NCBI GenBank assembly: GCA_022605955.1
Contig: JAKCOZ010000009.1
Location: 4,402,001-4,466,000 of the forward strand
DNA length: 64,000 nucleotides
Direction of reading: 5' to 3'
DNA from: Rallus limicola
Taxonomy: Eukaryota > Chordata > Aves > Gruiformes > Rallidae
Shown: positions 37,497 through 49,419 of the stretch, in pieces
Layout: every line of letters starts with the position of its first letter
Position numbering within the stretch: position 1 is the stretch's first letter
Notes under the pieces: generated by a model
The model's database searches: none
The model's input: the letters and a program-made list of their open reading frames with translations, nothing else
What the model was told of the DNA's origin: nothing
Translations under genes and position numbers: made by a program

Positions 37497-37797
37497 ATCA
37501 CAGAATTACAAGGTTGGAAAAGACCTTTAAGATTGAGTCCAACCGTTCCCGTCCTATGCTAAACCACATCCCTGAGCACCTCATCTACCTGCCTGTTAAA
37601 CACATCCAGGGAAGGTGACTCAACCCCCTCCCTGGGCAGCCTGTTCCACATCCCCACAACTCTTTCAGGAAAGAATTGTTTCCTAACATCTGTTCTGACC
37701 CTGCCCTGGTACAGCTTGAGCCCATTTTCCCTCATCCTATCACCTGGCTGAAGAGACCATCACCCACCTCTCTGCACCCTCCTGTCAGGTCAGTGTG
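37497..37797 (-). mobile_element. CR1 LINE 3' fragment
   Basis: The plus strand starts 'atcacagaattacaaggttg' and continues with 'gagcacctcatctacctgcc' and 'cctccctgggcagcctgttc' to 'tcctgtcaggtcagtgt'. About 300 bp, minus orientation. Confidence 0.95.
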
Positions 37798-38679
37798 CAA
37801 ATGTTGTTTCCATTTAATCAAAAAAGAATTTGGAGTGCCACTGCAGCCATGAGAAGTACGTCACTGGTGTTTTCAAAGTTCAGTTGCATTTGCTTGACTT
37901 CAAAGTGTCTTATCCAAACATGGCAATACCACAGGGGAAGAAAAATGAGTTTGCTGAGGATCCAAACTTGCAGCTCAAATCTAAGCTGAAGGCTTTAAAT
38001 CATATTCACTCTAATGATTAAGAATGTTTATCTACGGCATAAAGGAGAAAAGGCAGCACAACACTTGAAACCCCTTGTATGGAAGCATAATTTCTTGTAA
38101 GGATACTCCACAGCGCTTTGTCCATGGGGAGCACGAACCAGAGCTGAAGGCAGAGTGCTGCAATGCACTCCCAGCGAAGCTGAATTCCCACTGCCTGTGG
38201 ATCTCCAGCCCAGGAAAGCTTTTCAGCACTGAAATAACAACACACATGGTGTTGGAATAAGTGTGTGTAGAATGGGACAGGCTCCACCAGCACATCTGCA
38301 ACACTGAGAAGGTGGTCACAATCTAATTGCTTCAGAAATAAGCCCCTCGTATTTTAAAATAATTACTCAGCTGAATGACTGTTAAATACATCACACAACT
38401 TCAACCTACATTTACAGGTAATAGTTTAACACTGAGTGCTGTGGCAATCCTGCCTAGGTTTGTGTCTCAAAGCCTAAAGTTACAACCCTGTCCTGGGTTG
38501 CCCTACACAGATGAGAGTGAATCTTGGGATGAATATAAACCAATTGCTGCAGAGAAGAGCTCTGATCCAGCTCAACATGTCACACCCATCGCCCACTGAA
38601 ACTCTTCTTCCAAGTTACTTTTGTTACAAAACCAGCCTGATTAGAAATAAGCTGTTTCATTAACTGAAGTTCTAGCTCT

Positions 38680-38684
38680 GGTCC
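38680..38684. repeat. Left target-site duplication of the ERVL-type LTR (GGTCC)
   Basis: GGTCC immediately precedes the LTR and matches 39252-39256 exactly. Confidence 0.88.
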
Positions 38685-39251
38685 TGTCGTGGTTTCACCC
38701 CGGCTGTGGGCTGAGATCCACGCAGCTGCCTGCTCCTTGAAGTAAAAGAGCAGGAGAAAAGGGAAAGGGGGGGAAACAAGGGAAGGGAAAAGGAAGGGAC
38801 AAATAACTCCAAAACCAAGAAACTAAGAGGCCCGTGGGTTGGGATAAGGATAGTTTACTAAGAGAACAGAAAGATCAAATATAACAATGCTAACAGGACT
38901 TTAGAGCAAAAGAATATGAAACTATTGATCCCCAATGCAGCTTCTCACCCAACCACACAGCTCAGGCCGCACCACCCAGAGCTGCCCCGGAACCCGACCG
39001 TCCCCCAAGACCCTCGCGTCCCGGAACCGCCCCCCTTCTTCCTCCCATCAGCCCCCCTTTATCCGGGGCAGGACGTAATTGGCATGGAATACTCTCTTTG
39101 GCCCATCTGGGTCACCTGTCCTGGCTTTGACTGTCTGACTGCAACTAGAAACACCAGGGTGTTCTCAGCACTGCTTTCATTGTAACTCCCAAACACAGCA
39201 TCCCATCTGCTGCTACAAATGAAGTTAACTATCCTGACTGAAACCAGGACA
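38685..39251 (-). mobile_element. Solo LTR, avian ERVL type, 567 bp
   Basis: The plus strand starts TGTCGTGGTTTCACCCC and ends GAAACCAGGACA, so the sense (minus) strand reads TGTCCTGGTTTCAGT...GGTGAAACCACGACA, the ends I associate with avian ERVL LTRs. It is flanked by perfect 5-bp duplications (GGTCC). The minus strand has a TATA-like CCGGATAAAGG near 39056-39066. No internal region remains, so it is a solo LTR. It lies sense to the host gene in the presumed intron 2. Confidence 0.9.
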
Positions 39252-39256
39252 GGTCC
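39252..39256. repeat. Right target-site duplication of the ERVL-type LTR (GGTCC)
   Basis: GGTCC immediately follows the LTR end CAGGACA; pairs with 38680-38684. Confidence 0.88.
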
Positions 39257-39306
39257 CTCCAAGAGGAATGAGGAGTACATCCCTCAGCCTGGTGCTACCC
39301 AACAGT

Positions 39307-39322
39307 GGGGGGGGGGGGGGGG
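39307..39322. repeat. G homopolymer run (16)
   Basis: Uninterrupted G run on the plus strand, followed by an A-rich stretch. Confidence 0.95.
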
Positions 39323-42300
39323 AAAAAGAAAAATCCTTCAACTTCCTTCTGAAATTGAGAGCACCAGGTCAATCCCCGTAACAAGCACATCACAGAAGTA
39401 GGCAAAGCCGCTGCCACTGCAGGTTTACAAAGCTCTGCGTTGAAGCCAGGACCAGAGTTTCAGCAGGTACGTATGGCGCAGCCTTATTTTGCTAGCAAGT
39501 CTCTGCCAAGTCTCCATCAGGGTCATTTAACTACCACTGAGGGCAGTAAAGTTTGTTAGATGCTACAAAATCATTGCTGGGAGCAGGCCAAGGGAGGACA
39601 TTTAATCTCTGATCTTGCTTTCAGTTTTGAAAAATGGCACGTTTTAGCAGCTGGGTGTTTGGTGACAAACTAATCCTGTGGCCTATGGGAGGGAGGTGAA
39701 ACCAAGAAGCCCTCAGAGGTTACAAAGAGCTGTAATCGTTTCCACACTTACTGGTCCTAACTCCAATTAATCTCCTGCAAGTTGTTTGACAGTTGCCAAT
39801 CCCAAAGCAGTCTTCACCTCGGACATTTTTTTCAATGCATTTGTTAACCCCCGTGATGGACGGTTCTGCTGGAGGTCAGACTCACCAAACTCATCTGGTA
39901 CCTGCAGCACTGCAGCCAAAGAGTGGACTGGCTAACATGGAAGACAGGCACTTGCCTCTCACAGCCACCTCATGACCTCCATCAGAACCCTACAGCAGAA
40001 CACACCCCCCACTTTCCTACTAGCAAAACTAAGGCTTTTTTTGAGTTTTCTTTGCATCTTCAACAAGGAGGTCTTGACTTTTTGGGAAAATAATCTGGTA
40101 TCTATTTGCATGAAAGCAAGGTGGAAGGGAAGGAAGATGCAGAGTTGAGGGCCTCACTCATGGTGAGGAGGACATCTCCAGAGATCACTGAAGGAGAAGA
40201 GATACACGACCAAGCTGTATTAATGGAAGAATTCTGTTAGAGTCTTGGTGAAATTTGTAAAACAAGAACTATTTATCCCTCATGGTTAACAAGAGACAAC
40301 AAGGCTACAGAAGCTGACTATAAACCCCCCAACATTTTAATGTGTGAGAGGAGCAGCAGTACAAGGTCTGGCCTGCAAGCAAAGCAAACTCTGCCAAGAA
40401 TTCATTTGCCATATGAAGGCTGTAACATCAAGAACCTCTGAAACACAAAAAGGAAGACAGGAAGGAGAAGGCTTAGCCAATTTTAAAGCTGTCATCTTAT
40501 TATCACAATGTCATGAGCTGGAACCGTGTGTTTGAGGCATACTGGAAACTATGGGTTTAATTAAATACATTTTGGTGAATACTTCTGATGCTTTTGTAGT
40601 GTTTTTTTTTTTTAATGGTCCTAATGTTGTGGCAACACAGGAAGCAGCATTCCCCTCAAAGACATCAAACACAGAATCGGATATCCCTGTATGTGTTTGA
40701 ACAGCAAGATGACCTGGGTTGACTCAGAACAGAAGAAAAGAATTAAAATTCACCTGGTGTGAAGAGAAGGGGATGTACAGATCAAAATATCCACCCTACT
40801 TTAGATACACAGAGCAAGGTAAGGGCTAGGTCCTCCTAGCCATGCAAAGGTCACCGCCACCTCCTCCCCTGCCACTGGTTTGGCCTTTAACAGCTTACAC
40901 AAACCTGTGATAGTTTTACTAAGCATTGCTGCTCTTCTAACCTCCAAGGAAGGGCTGGCACGTGGGAAGCTTGCCTGATACGGAGAAGGGAGAAGGAGGC
41001 ATGAGTGTGCATGCCTGGAGAGACCTTTCCTCCAGAATCCAGCATCACCTTGGAATGAGTCATGGGGAAACACGGGCAGGGTCTTTTCCTGGTCAACCTG
41101 TTGGCTGCACCGCAGGCAGTACTTTTACGTTCGGATGAAGCAAAGAGAACAAGACCAAGGTGCCTTGAAAATTTAAGTCAGACAAGCCACCTACCCAAGT
41201 TGTGACCTAACTGACAAAAGTTCACCAGTAAAAGTATCTGCTCTCACATCAAAAAGATGCAACCCCCCCCAAAAGAAGCACCAAATAATCGGGTATAGAG
41301 GTTGTTCCAGAATAAATTCTATGCTAAGAGAGCAGAAACACCTTATTTACTGTTGTGCTATAAAAATTTACTGTAAACATGGGTCTAGGTATCAAGGTAA
41401 AAAGGATTAAACCCCAATGAGCCCCAAACTCACATTACAGACACATATAATAGCTCAGCAAACTACTTGAGAGCCCCATGACGAGACTGGTGTGAACTGG
41501 GAATAAACCACACCGGTTGGGTATTTTTCAAACACAAACAAGAAGAACCTACGACGAGTACTGGTGTGAGATGCCTCTGCATGCTTAATACACAGCACAT
41601 AGGGACTTCTACAAGCACCAGCAATGAGGGAGAGCTTCACCACTTCATGCTCTTACAGGGAAAATTTAGATTAGCCTAAGAGATGATACGCTTACTTGTG
41701 GTACTCAGGAACTGTTAGAACACATAACATCACAGTACAACTGCATACTGAAGACTACAATACCAAAGCTTCGATTTCTTCTATCCTCTTTCCAAGGTGA
41801 GCATCCAGGTCACAAGATGGCATGTGTTTATTGGATGAGAATGGCCATACTGAGTCAATGGGGTTAGATTCTCAGCTGTCAAGCCACAACCTTCTGTTGA
41901 GTTTCTCTTTCTTCCAAACCAAGGTTATTGCTGAACTTTGGTCAAGAAATATGAGATTGGTCAAAACACTGCACTGGAAAGGACACCAAATGCATCTTCT
42001 GTAGGAAAGAGATGATTTTTCAAGGTAAGTTAAGGTACACGTGGTAGCACGCATTGCGTTTGGCGAGGCATATGTACCAGTCACAGCTTTAAGGCTCTCC
42101 ACAGTTCCCCAAATGCCTCTTCACCAAATCTTGGCACATTTTTCTCTTTTATTGGATTTATTTGAAGGTAAGGAACTTTTAACCAAGGAACAGCTCAAAC
42201 CACCTGCCTCTTAAAAGCCAGTGCCAGCTTGAACCTTTCAGGGTTGGTATTTTTAGGTATCTAGACTGATAGAGCCACCACCTATCAGACTTCCAGTGTT

Positions 42301-43170
42301 TGTGATTTTTTACTTGGCTGAATGACTTAAGAGTATGTGATCTTTGTTTGATCCGTTTGACTTTTACAAGAGTAATAAGCGATATTTAATCCTTCTTTTG
42401 TGTAGATGCATACCATTAGGAGGGGAAAAGGCATTCAGAATTTAAGGCAGCTGTAAATATCACCAATTTAATACCTGGTTAGAAATATAAAGCTAAACAA
42501 ACACGGAGGTCTACTGTGTTACCTAACTAGCAGACTGCTGAGGACTGTTAAAGGGAAGAACAAATGCATCCAAGCAAGGAAGCACAAGTCATCTGCACTA
42601 GCAAAGAGCTATCTAACAGCAAAGAAAACCCCCCTACCCAACACATCAACATTTCAAAATCTCCCCAGGGCTTAGCTAATTGGTATGATCAATTCTGGTT
42701 TGTTCGCAAAAGCCCAGACAGCTAGCCAGAGGGCGTTAAGGAAAGAACTAAGAACGAGAGATGCAACTTTAATGAGCTTTTAAACAGTTAAGACAACATC
42801 CCAATCGACATGCAGGTGCACTGCAGCTCTGGAGACCATCCTCACCCTGGGCAGCTTCCCACCTGGCACACAGATGCGAAGGGCCAGGCAGGAGGCATGA
42901 ACACGCATTAATCTCTCGGTGTGAGTGCCGCTGAATTGTAACTACCCAATTCATCTATGTCGGCATCAAGGAATATGCTCCCCGAAGCCGCTGCCCTGAC
43001 CGCAGCCAGCTTTTTAACAAGTGGCTCATTAGACAAGCCAGGCTTACATCATTCAGATAAAGGGCTGCCACAGCTGTTAGGAACCAACTTGGGCAGGTTT
43101 TGAATATTTAAAGGCAGGCATGTCATCTCACCTACGTCTCGTCCAACACATTAAGAGAGAGCTTTTGTGT
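39323..43170. other. Intronic stretch, nothing recognised
   Basis: Nearly 4 kb without a CR1, LTR or exon that I can identify. Only short ORFs (at most 90 codons) are present. Confidence 0.5.
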
Positions 43171-43433
43171 TATAGAAACAGAGAATTGCCTTGGTAGGAA
43201 GGGACCCTTTAGATCATCAAGTCCAACCATCACTCTGACCTCCCACCCACCACTAAGCCATGTCCCTCAGCACCATATCTAACCATCTTTTAAATCCCTC
43301 TAGGGATAGAGACTCCACCACTTTCCTGGGCGGCCCTTTCCAATGCCTAACAGCCCTCTCTGGGAAGACGTTTTTCCTAATATCCAATCTGAACCTCCTC
43401 TGGTGCAACCTGGTGCCATTTCCTCTTGTCCTA
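43171..43433 (-). mobile_element. CR1 LINE 3' fragment
   Basis: The plus strand runs from 'tatagaaacagagaattgcc' through 'agatcatcaagtccaaccat' to 'ggtgccatttcctcttgtcc'. A 75-codon minus ORF (43253-43480) reads [20 protein letters not shown] and [15 protein letters not shown], the CR1 reverse-transcriptase tail. Confidence 0.94.
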
Positions 43434-44572
43434 GAGGTACCTGTTATAAGAGGTGCGTACCCAGAGCGGCAGCTCGTCACTGTTTAACAGCTCCCTACAA
43501 TGATGCACAGAACACATGACTAGCAAGACCTGCTTGGGTGATGGAAAGGAGCTGGAGACCCAGGTGGGACAACTGTGCTGGTTCCAAGCGATGGACAACG
43601 TCTCACCAGATGTTGTAATAAAATAACTCAGCATTCTCCAGAAGCAAAGAGCTTCTGATAGCACTTAATAAAGAACTCCTTAAAACACAGGTAATTTGAG
43701 GAAATCACTGCATTTGATTTCCAAACAGTATTTACAAAGATCAAGAAACACCACCACACCTGGATATATACTTTGCATTACAGGTGACACCAAGTCATAT
43801 AATCTTAAAAAATAGCAGCCATAAAGGATGGATAAGGCTTCATTACAGCATCCCTTTTTCTTTTTTCTTCACAATCTGGGTCAATCCAAAACCAAGGGGG
43901 TGAGGTGCTACACACAGAGTGTTCACAGCTGACCATCATCCTTGTCCCACCATCACGTTTTCAGCCCAGGAATCATTTTCACCTGCAAATTCACAACTGG
44001 GTTTTGAAGCACATCTTCAGAGGGGAAACACAAACAGGTTGTTGTTAATGCAGCAGCATCCCAGTTGCCTGTGGTCACTGCCAGTACAAAGATTACTTAG
44101 TAAAATGAAATTTTCTCAAGGAAGTTTCAGCTTGGGTTAGAAAAAAAGGAAAAAAAGCAAACTGAACCACCTCACAATGACTGGCAAGTGTCACGTGTCC
44201 ATAAGGTAGAGAAGCTCACCACGTCAAGTGGCCTTCACCACAGTTTCTACAGTACTTGAATTACCTTTCAAAAGATGTGATTTCTAGTTTCCGATGTCAG
44301 AAGGCCTGCTAAACGCAGGCCACAAACCATCTGACAGCAAACCACAGTGTCTCTGCTGACAGACCTTGTGCTCCTACGCTACTCAAGTTGCTTTTCCAAA
44401 AAACAAGAGTAAAAATTAATGTACCAGGCAGGGACTGACACGTGTCCCACCACACCCCTCTTTAAATTAAAGCAAGCAGAGAGGGTGTAACAGCCTCACC
44501 TTTCCCATTAATAATTTCCAGTAACTCTACAAGAGTTCAGACTACATTTGTTTTGTTTGGAACAAACAAATA

Positions 44573-44594
44573 CAGTTGAACCCCGTTTTCAGGT
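44573..44594. repeat. Left imperfect direct repeat flanking a CR1 tail
   Basis: Begins cagttgaacccc and ends ttttcaggt. Matches 44762-44783 at 19 of 22 positions; weaker similarity extends a few bases on the left (aaacaa). Confidence 0.8.
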
Positions 44595-44608
44595 TGTTTT
44601 GAAGAAAC

Positions 44609-44752
44609 AAGGCCAGGTTGGATGGGGCCCTGGCAACCTTGTGTAGATCCAGGGCTGGAGGTTGGTGGCCCTGCCTGTGGCAGGGGGGTTGGAGCTCTGT
44701 GATCCTTGGGTCCCTTCCATCCCAGACCAGTCTGTAGGTCTATGGTTCTATG
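44609..44752 (+). mobile_element. CR1 LINE 3'-tail fragment
   Basis: Starts 'aaggccaggttggatggggc' and ends at the canonical tail 'taggtctatggttctatg'. It is about 144 bp and closely resembles the 3' end of the copy at 28262-28960. It is bracketed by imperfect direct repeats, as if a target-site duplication were preserved. Confidence 0.93.
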
Positions 44753-44761
44753 AAACAACTG

Positions 44762-44783
44762 CAGTTAAACCCCTTTTTGAGGT
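44762..44783. repeat. Right imperfect direct repeat flanking a CR1 tail
   Basis: Begins cagttaaacccc and ends ttttgaggt; pairs with 44573-44594. Confidence 0.8.
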
Positions 44784-45887
44784 GCACATAAATGAAAATG
44801 TGCAAAAAGGGACGTGTTGGGAAGTTTGCATTGCCAGGCCACTATAACAAGCAAGTTTTATACAAGTCCTTATACAGTGACAGGTACACTAATAAAATAA
44901 CCAAAACACTGGACGACATGCTCAACCAAGACTGCTACAAGTATTTTTACAATAATTAATAATCTTTCCTTACAACTGTTAGGCCTTGACTTGAGAAAGC
45001 TGTAGGAATGCTGGCTTTGGAGAGAAATTCAAAGGATAACCAAAGGCAATGCTGTTCAACAGCATGTCCAATTGGAAAATCCAAAGGGGATATGCTTAAA
45101 GATTCCTTAAAATGTCCCAAGAAGAAAATTTCAGTGGAGTGCTTTTGCACATGGAAGTTTTGCCCATTTTGCCAGGTGAGTGACAAGAACTGCCCTACCA
45201 CGTTAGGCAAGAAGCTGCTTATCCCCAACACCATCTGAAAGTGGTTATCCAGAGAAGAATGCAAAGACAACACACCTATGTAAACGGTGCTTCCTTTAAA
45301 TAACCTTCCAAGAGAAGCTATTTGCGGTTAAGGGGCTTTCTGTCTCTGTTTGTAGCCTAGCTGGGTTTGTCTTCTATGGAATCCATTGAATTTTCTGAGC
45401 TCACAAACTCTAGCATTCTCTAGACCTGTAACAAGAAGGTAGTTAGTCCTCCTTTTGCTTTCTATGTGGCATCTGCTACTTCCACTTGATATCCCCTGGT
45501 TCTCCTTTCAGAAAAGAGAGTAAACTTTTCATCTTTCTCATCTCATAGACCTCTATCAGGTCTCTTATCTGATGCTGAATAGTGCTAATGAATGCAATCA
45601 TCCAGAAGCCATTCTATGCCTTCATTCATCTGTACTGCCCTACTTTGCACCTCTCCCAGTCTTTTGATACAGGTGGGAAAGAGGAGCAACACCAGAGCTG
45701 CGCTATCTTTGCCCAACAGCCTTGCTTGCACATGATAGACTTCGTCCCAGACTCACTTTTCCAACCCCTCCAACAGCTGTGTCTGCTTCAGGTACAAAGG
45801 AAAGGTCTGGGCATCGAGGGTAGCTCCTCATCAGAGCTCGGGTACGTTCACAGCATTTCCACACTTCAACCCTACACTCTTCATATA
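44784..45887. other. Intronic stretch, nothing recognised
   Basis: About 1.1 kb with no exon, repeat family or RNA gene seen. Confidence 0.45.
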
Positions 45888-46232
45888 CAGAATCACAAGG
45901 TTGGAAAAGACTTTTAAGATCATCAGGTCCAACTGTTCCCATCCTATGCTAAACCATATCTCTAAGTATGTCATCTACCCTTTTTTTAAACACACCCAGG
46001 GTCAGTGACTCAACCCCCTCCCTGGGCAGCCTGTTCCCCATCCTGGCAACTCTTTCAGTGAAGAACTTTTTCCTCCCATCTGATCTGACCCTGCCCTGAC
46101 ACAGCTTGAGCCCATTTCCCCTTGTCCCATCTCCTGTTACCTGGCCGAAGAGACCATTGCCCAGCTCTCTACAACCTCCCTTCAAGTAGTTGTAGGTGGT
46201 GATAAGGTCTCCCTTCAGCCTCCTCTTCTCCA
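45888..46232 (-). mobile_element. CR1 LINE 3' fragment
   Basis: The plus strand starts 'acagaatcacaaggttggaa' and ends 'ttcagcctcctcttctcca'. The minus ORF at 45949-46305 retains an open reverse-transcriptase C-terminus ([60 protein letters not shown]) through almost the whole copy, so decay is light. Confidence 0.95.
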
Positions 46233-49200
46233 AATGCAGCAGGCAACACAAACACACAGCAGCACGATACAAAATACTGCCAGCCAAAAAAACATACGAG
46301 ACCATAGATAAACCAAGAGGGACTTATTCAGTACCCATCTTCCTCTTATGCTCAGCTTCTAGGGGTTCTCATTCAATCATTTGAGTGTGCTGTCCTTGAT
46401 AAAACATCAGCAAAAACTGTGAAAGGAATAAGCAAAAAAGTTGATATCATTTCATGATCTTTGTTTCCACAGTTGGGTAGCTATTATAGCAACATTTTGT
46501 TCTTTCAGGGGGATGCGAGAGACAACTTGCATAAAATTCAGCTTAGGAAGATTAATAGTCAAAGCCATAAATCAACACAATGCAAGCAGACAGAATGTTG
46601 AACCCACTTTCAATCTTCATGTTTAGTCGAAAGACGACGAAACACCTGGATTCTGTTAATTATCTGCAGACTCTGCATACACACAGGCGCATCCTGAACA
46701 CCCAGCACAGCGATGCGCAGCACTACAAAGCCACAGCATCCTCCAGAGTCTATCGTGATACCTCCAAGTGGAGTTCTTGGCTTTGCTGAAGCAGCTTTGG
46801 CATGCAAAAAGAACAACACTGAGTTATTTAAAAAAAAAAAACCCCAACATTAAATAAAATGTATTCAAACACTGGGTATGGCACAATGAATGTCTCCACC
46901 GAGCGAACGCGCATTCTTGCGTCTCGAGTGCCATATACCTGGATTGTTCAGTGGAGTGTTGCTGGAGTATTCAGCCAAGCAAGGAGAATTCAAGGACGTA
47001 GCAGACAGAGGCAGGCTCTTTCATGGGTGGGAGGCATGGCACCATGCTGCAGTCACCTAGCTGCAAAGCCTAAGGTGCAGAAGTTCTACTGTGATGGTCT
47101 CCAACATGAAACTACACAGCAGCAAGCGCTGTATTTATTGCCCAGTTAGTGTAAAGAAAGGACATTCCTACTCAGCGGTAACTATACAGTCAGGTAACTC
47201 TCCCAGCCCCCAATAAGCTTTTCCTTCTCTTAAAACCCGCTCCTCTTTTACTTCTGTGGCTGCTGTGTTAATGCTTCAGTTTCCAGGGAGATGAGAGCAG
47301 ATCAAACAAAAGAGACATCAAAAAAAAAAAAGGAAAGAAAAATAAACTGCAATTCAAACCCACGCAGTCATCATCCTCGTCCTCTACCTGTGCCTGGAAC
47401 CCAGCTGCTACTGAAAGAGCTCCCAGCTACTCTTCCTTAAGGACTGATATTAAGTATAGGGAATGCTTTCACATTTCGCTTGCAAAACAAGAAGTGAGAT
47501 TTCATGAAGAAAAAATTGAAAATTAACTCAATTCTTCGCAGCAAAGCAGGATACCCAAACACGTGGCATGCTTTTTAAGGGTAAAGAGGTTTCTGCTCCA
47601 ATGTCAACTTCAACAAGACAGCTGTCCCAACACATCACGTTCCTGAAGCACTCAAGTGAAGAGACAGCTTTCTCAGAAAGATATTTGTCCTTTGTGGCTG
47701 CAAAGGACAACGCAATTAGCTACTCATACCTCTGCCCAACTCCCCTCACAAAATGAATTCCAGTGCCATGAGTGGCTCTCTGCATTTCCATTAGGTCCTT
47801 CTCCCCAGCTACACAGGGTTCACATCCCAGCACCTAACAAACCAGAAGTTATCTCCCTCTTCCCCTCTCTCAGATTATTAGCTGCAACTTAACTAACTTC
47901 AGATGTGGTGTCTTCACACTTAACAGCACTGATTGCTCCTGGTTGTAGGAGCAATTGGATACAGTCACCCTCTTCTACAACCAGTAACAGAAGAATAAAG
48001 AAGTGTGGTGGCAGGATCATCAAATGTGACCTGGCTTCCTACCACCTCACTGGAAGGGAGAGTCAAGAGAAGGCATTCCGAGCTCATACCTTCTAAACTA
48101 AAAACACAAAACTTATGCACAGAAAAGAGCCCCACAGATCAATTTTATGTATTTTAAAATTTTACTCCAGCTGCTCTGCAAATTCCCACCCGCTACCAGC
48201 AAGCATAGCCACAGAGCATGAAGGACTGCAAGTCCAAGGCCTCTCCTGGCCCTTGAATTCTCCTGCCAGACTTTCCCAACAAATCTGAGTTTTCCTGTCC
48301 TTTTGGGTTTATCCTCAAGCTATCTGCCCTCTGCCAGTACCACACAGTTGTGTGTGCTCATCCACCTGCACTGGGACATGCACACATGTGCTTTCTTCCA
48401 AAGAATGTGATGGATTAAATATCCTCATGGCATATTTAAACCACCAAGGTCTTCCCGGCCGAGGCTTCACCAAAGCAGCCTGCATCTTCTAGGAAGGTAG
48501 CCAAACAAGAGCAGAGATTCCTGCATTGCTTTCCAAGGCGTTTCCCTACTCTTGATGCTGGCCCTCTCCAATTCTGGCTTCTTTGGGGCTAATATCTGGG
48601 GAACACGGTTACACTGAAGGAATTAATAGTCATGCTTGGTAGCCTAAGACAGACCAGTTCCTTAAGGTATTTCTTCTGTTTCTTTTTACCAGTGAAGCTT
48701 ACTCAGCTGGGAATTCCCCATTCCCATCCCCTTCCGGTGTTTTGGAGCCAGCTGGACTGAGATCCAGAGTTAAGCTTTGTTTGCTTCTGAGTTTAAGGCA
48801 TCTTGTAGGTACTGATTATACAGTGACAGCTGTATTAAGAGTAATGGGTTACCCTGGCCACAGGCATATTTACATACTTAGATAGAACACACTTTGTTGA
48901 GAACTTGACTTTTCCAAGTCAAAAGGAGAGCTGATGTGACAGTTTTAACTTGTGTAAAGTTCAAGGCATTTGAAATGAAGCAGCTCCCAAGAAGATCACT
49001 TGCAGGACGTTTCAAGAAGGTGGTCCCCAAGACAGACTGTTTTGATACTTCAGCAGCACCACAGGTACACGACATGTTTCTCAGAGGGTTCTCCCCACTG
49101 TCCAGGTAGAAATAAGTTGCACTTGTCCATGATCTTTAGCTGTGTCAGAGATGTCACAGCCAGCACGCAGGATGCTTCCCAAAAACACCGGGCTCACAGA

Positions 49201-49370
49201 TTTTACTGCGCACATGCTCTGATGATAGACTGCAAATCTGGTGCATCCTGAACAAAGGAAAGTTCTGGATGTGGATATGGGTTTCTGGATTGAATTACAT
49301 CAGTCACAGAAGAGACAGAAGCTAGAGAGGAACTCTTATCTGAATTAAAGGAAAAAGCTTAAAGCAACCA
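46233..49370. other. Intronic stretch, nothing recognised
   Basis: About 3.1 kb with only short ORFs and an A-rich patch at about 47320-47345. No exon or repeat family seen. Confidence 0.5.
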
Positions 49371-49419
49371 ATGATCTCCAGAGGTCCCTCCCAAGCCCTG
49401 AGATTGCGTGATTCTGTGA
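49371..49419 (+). mobile_element. CR1 3'-tail fragment
   Basis: Only about 50 bp remain: 'atgatctccagaggtccctc' followed by 'gagattgcgtgattctgtga', the CR1 3' terminus. Confidence 0.85.
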
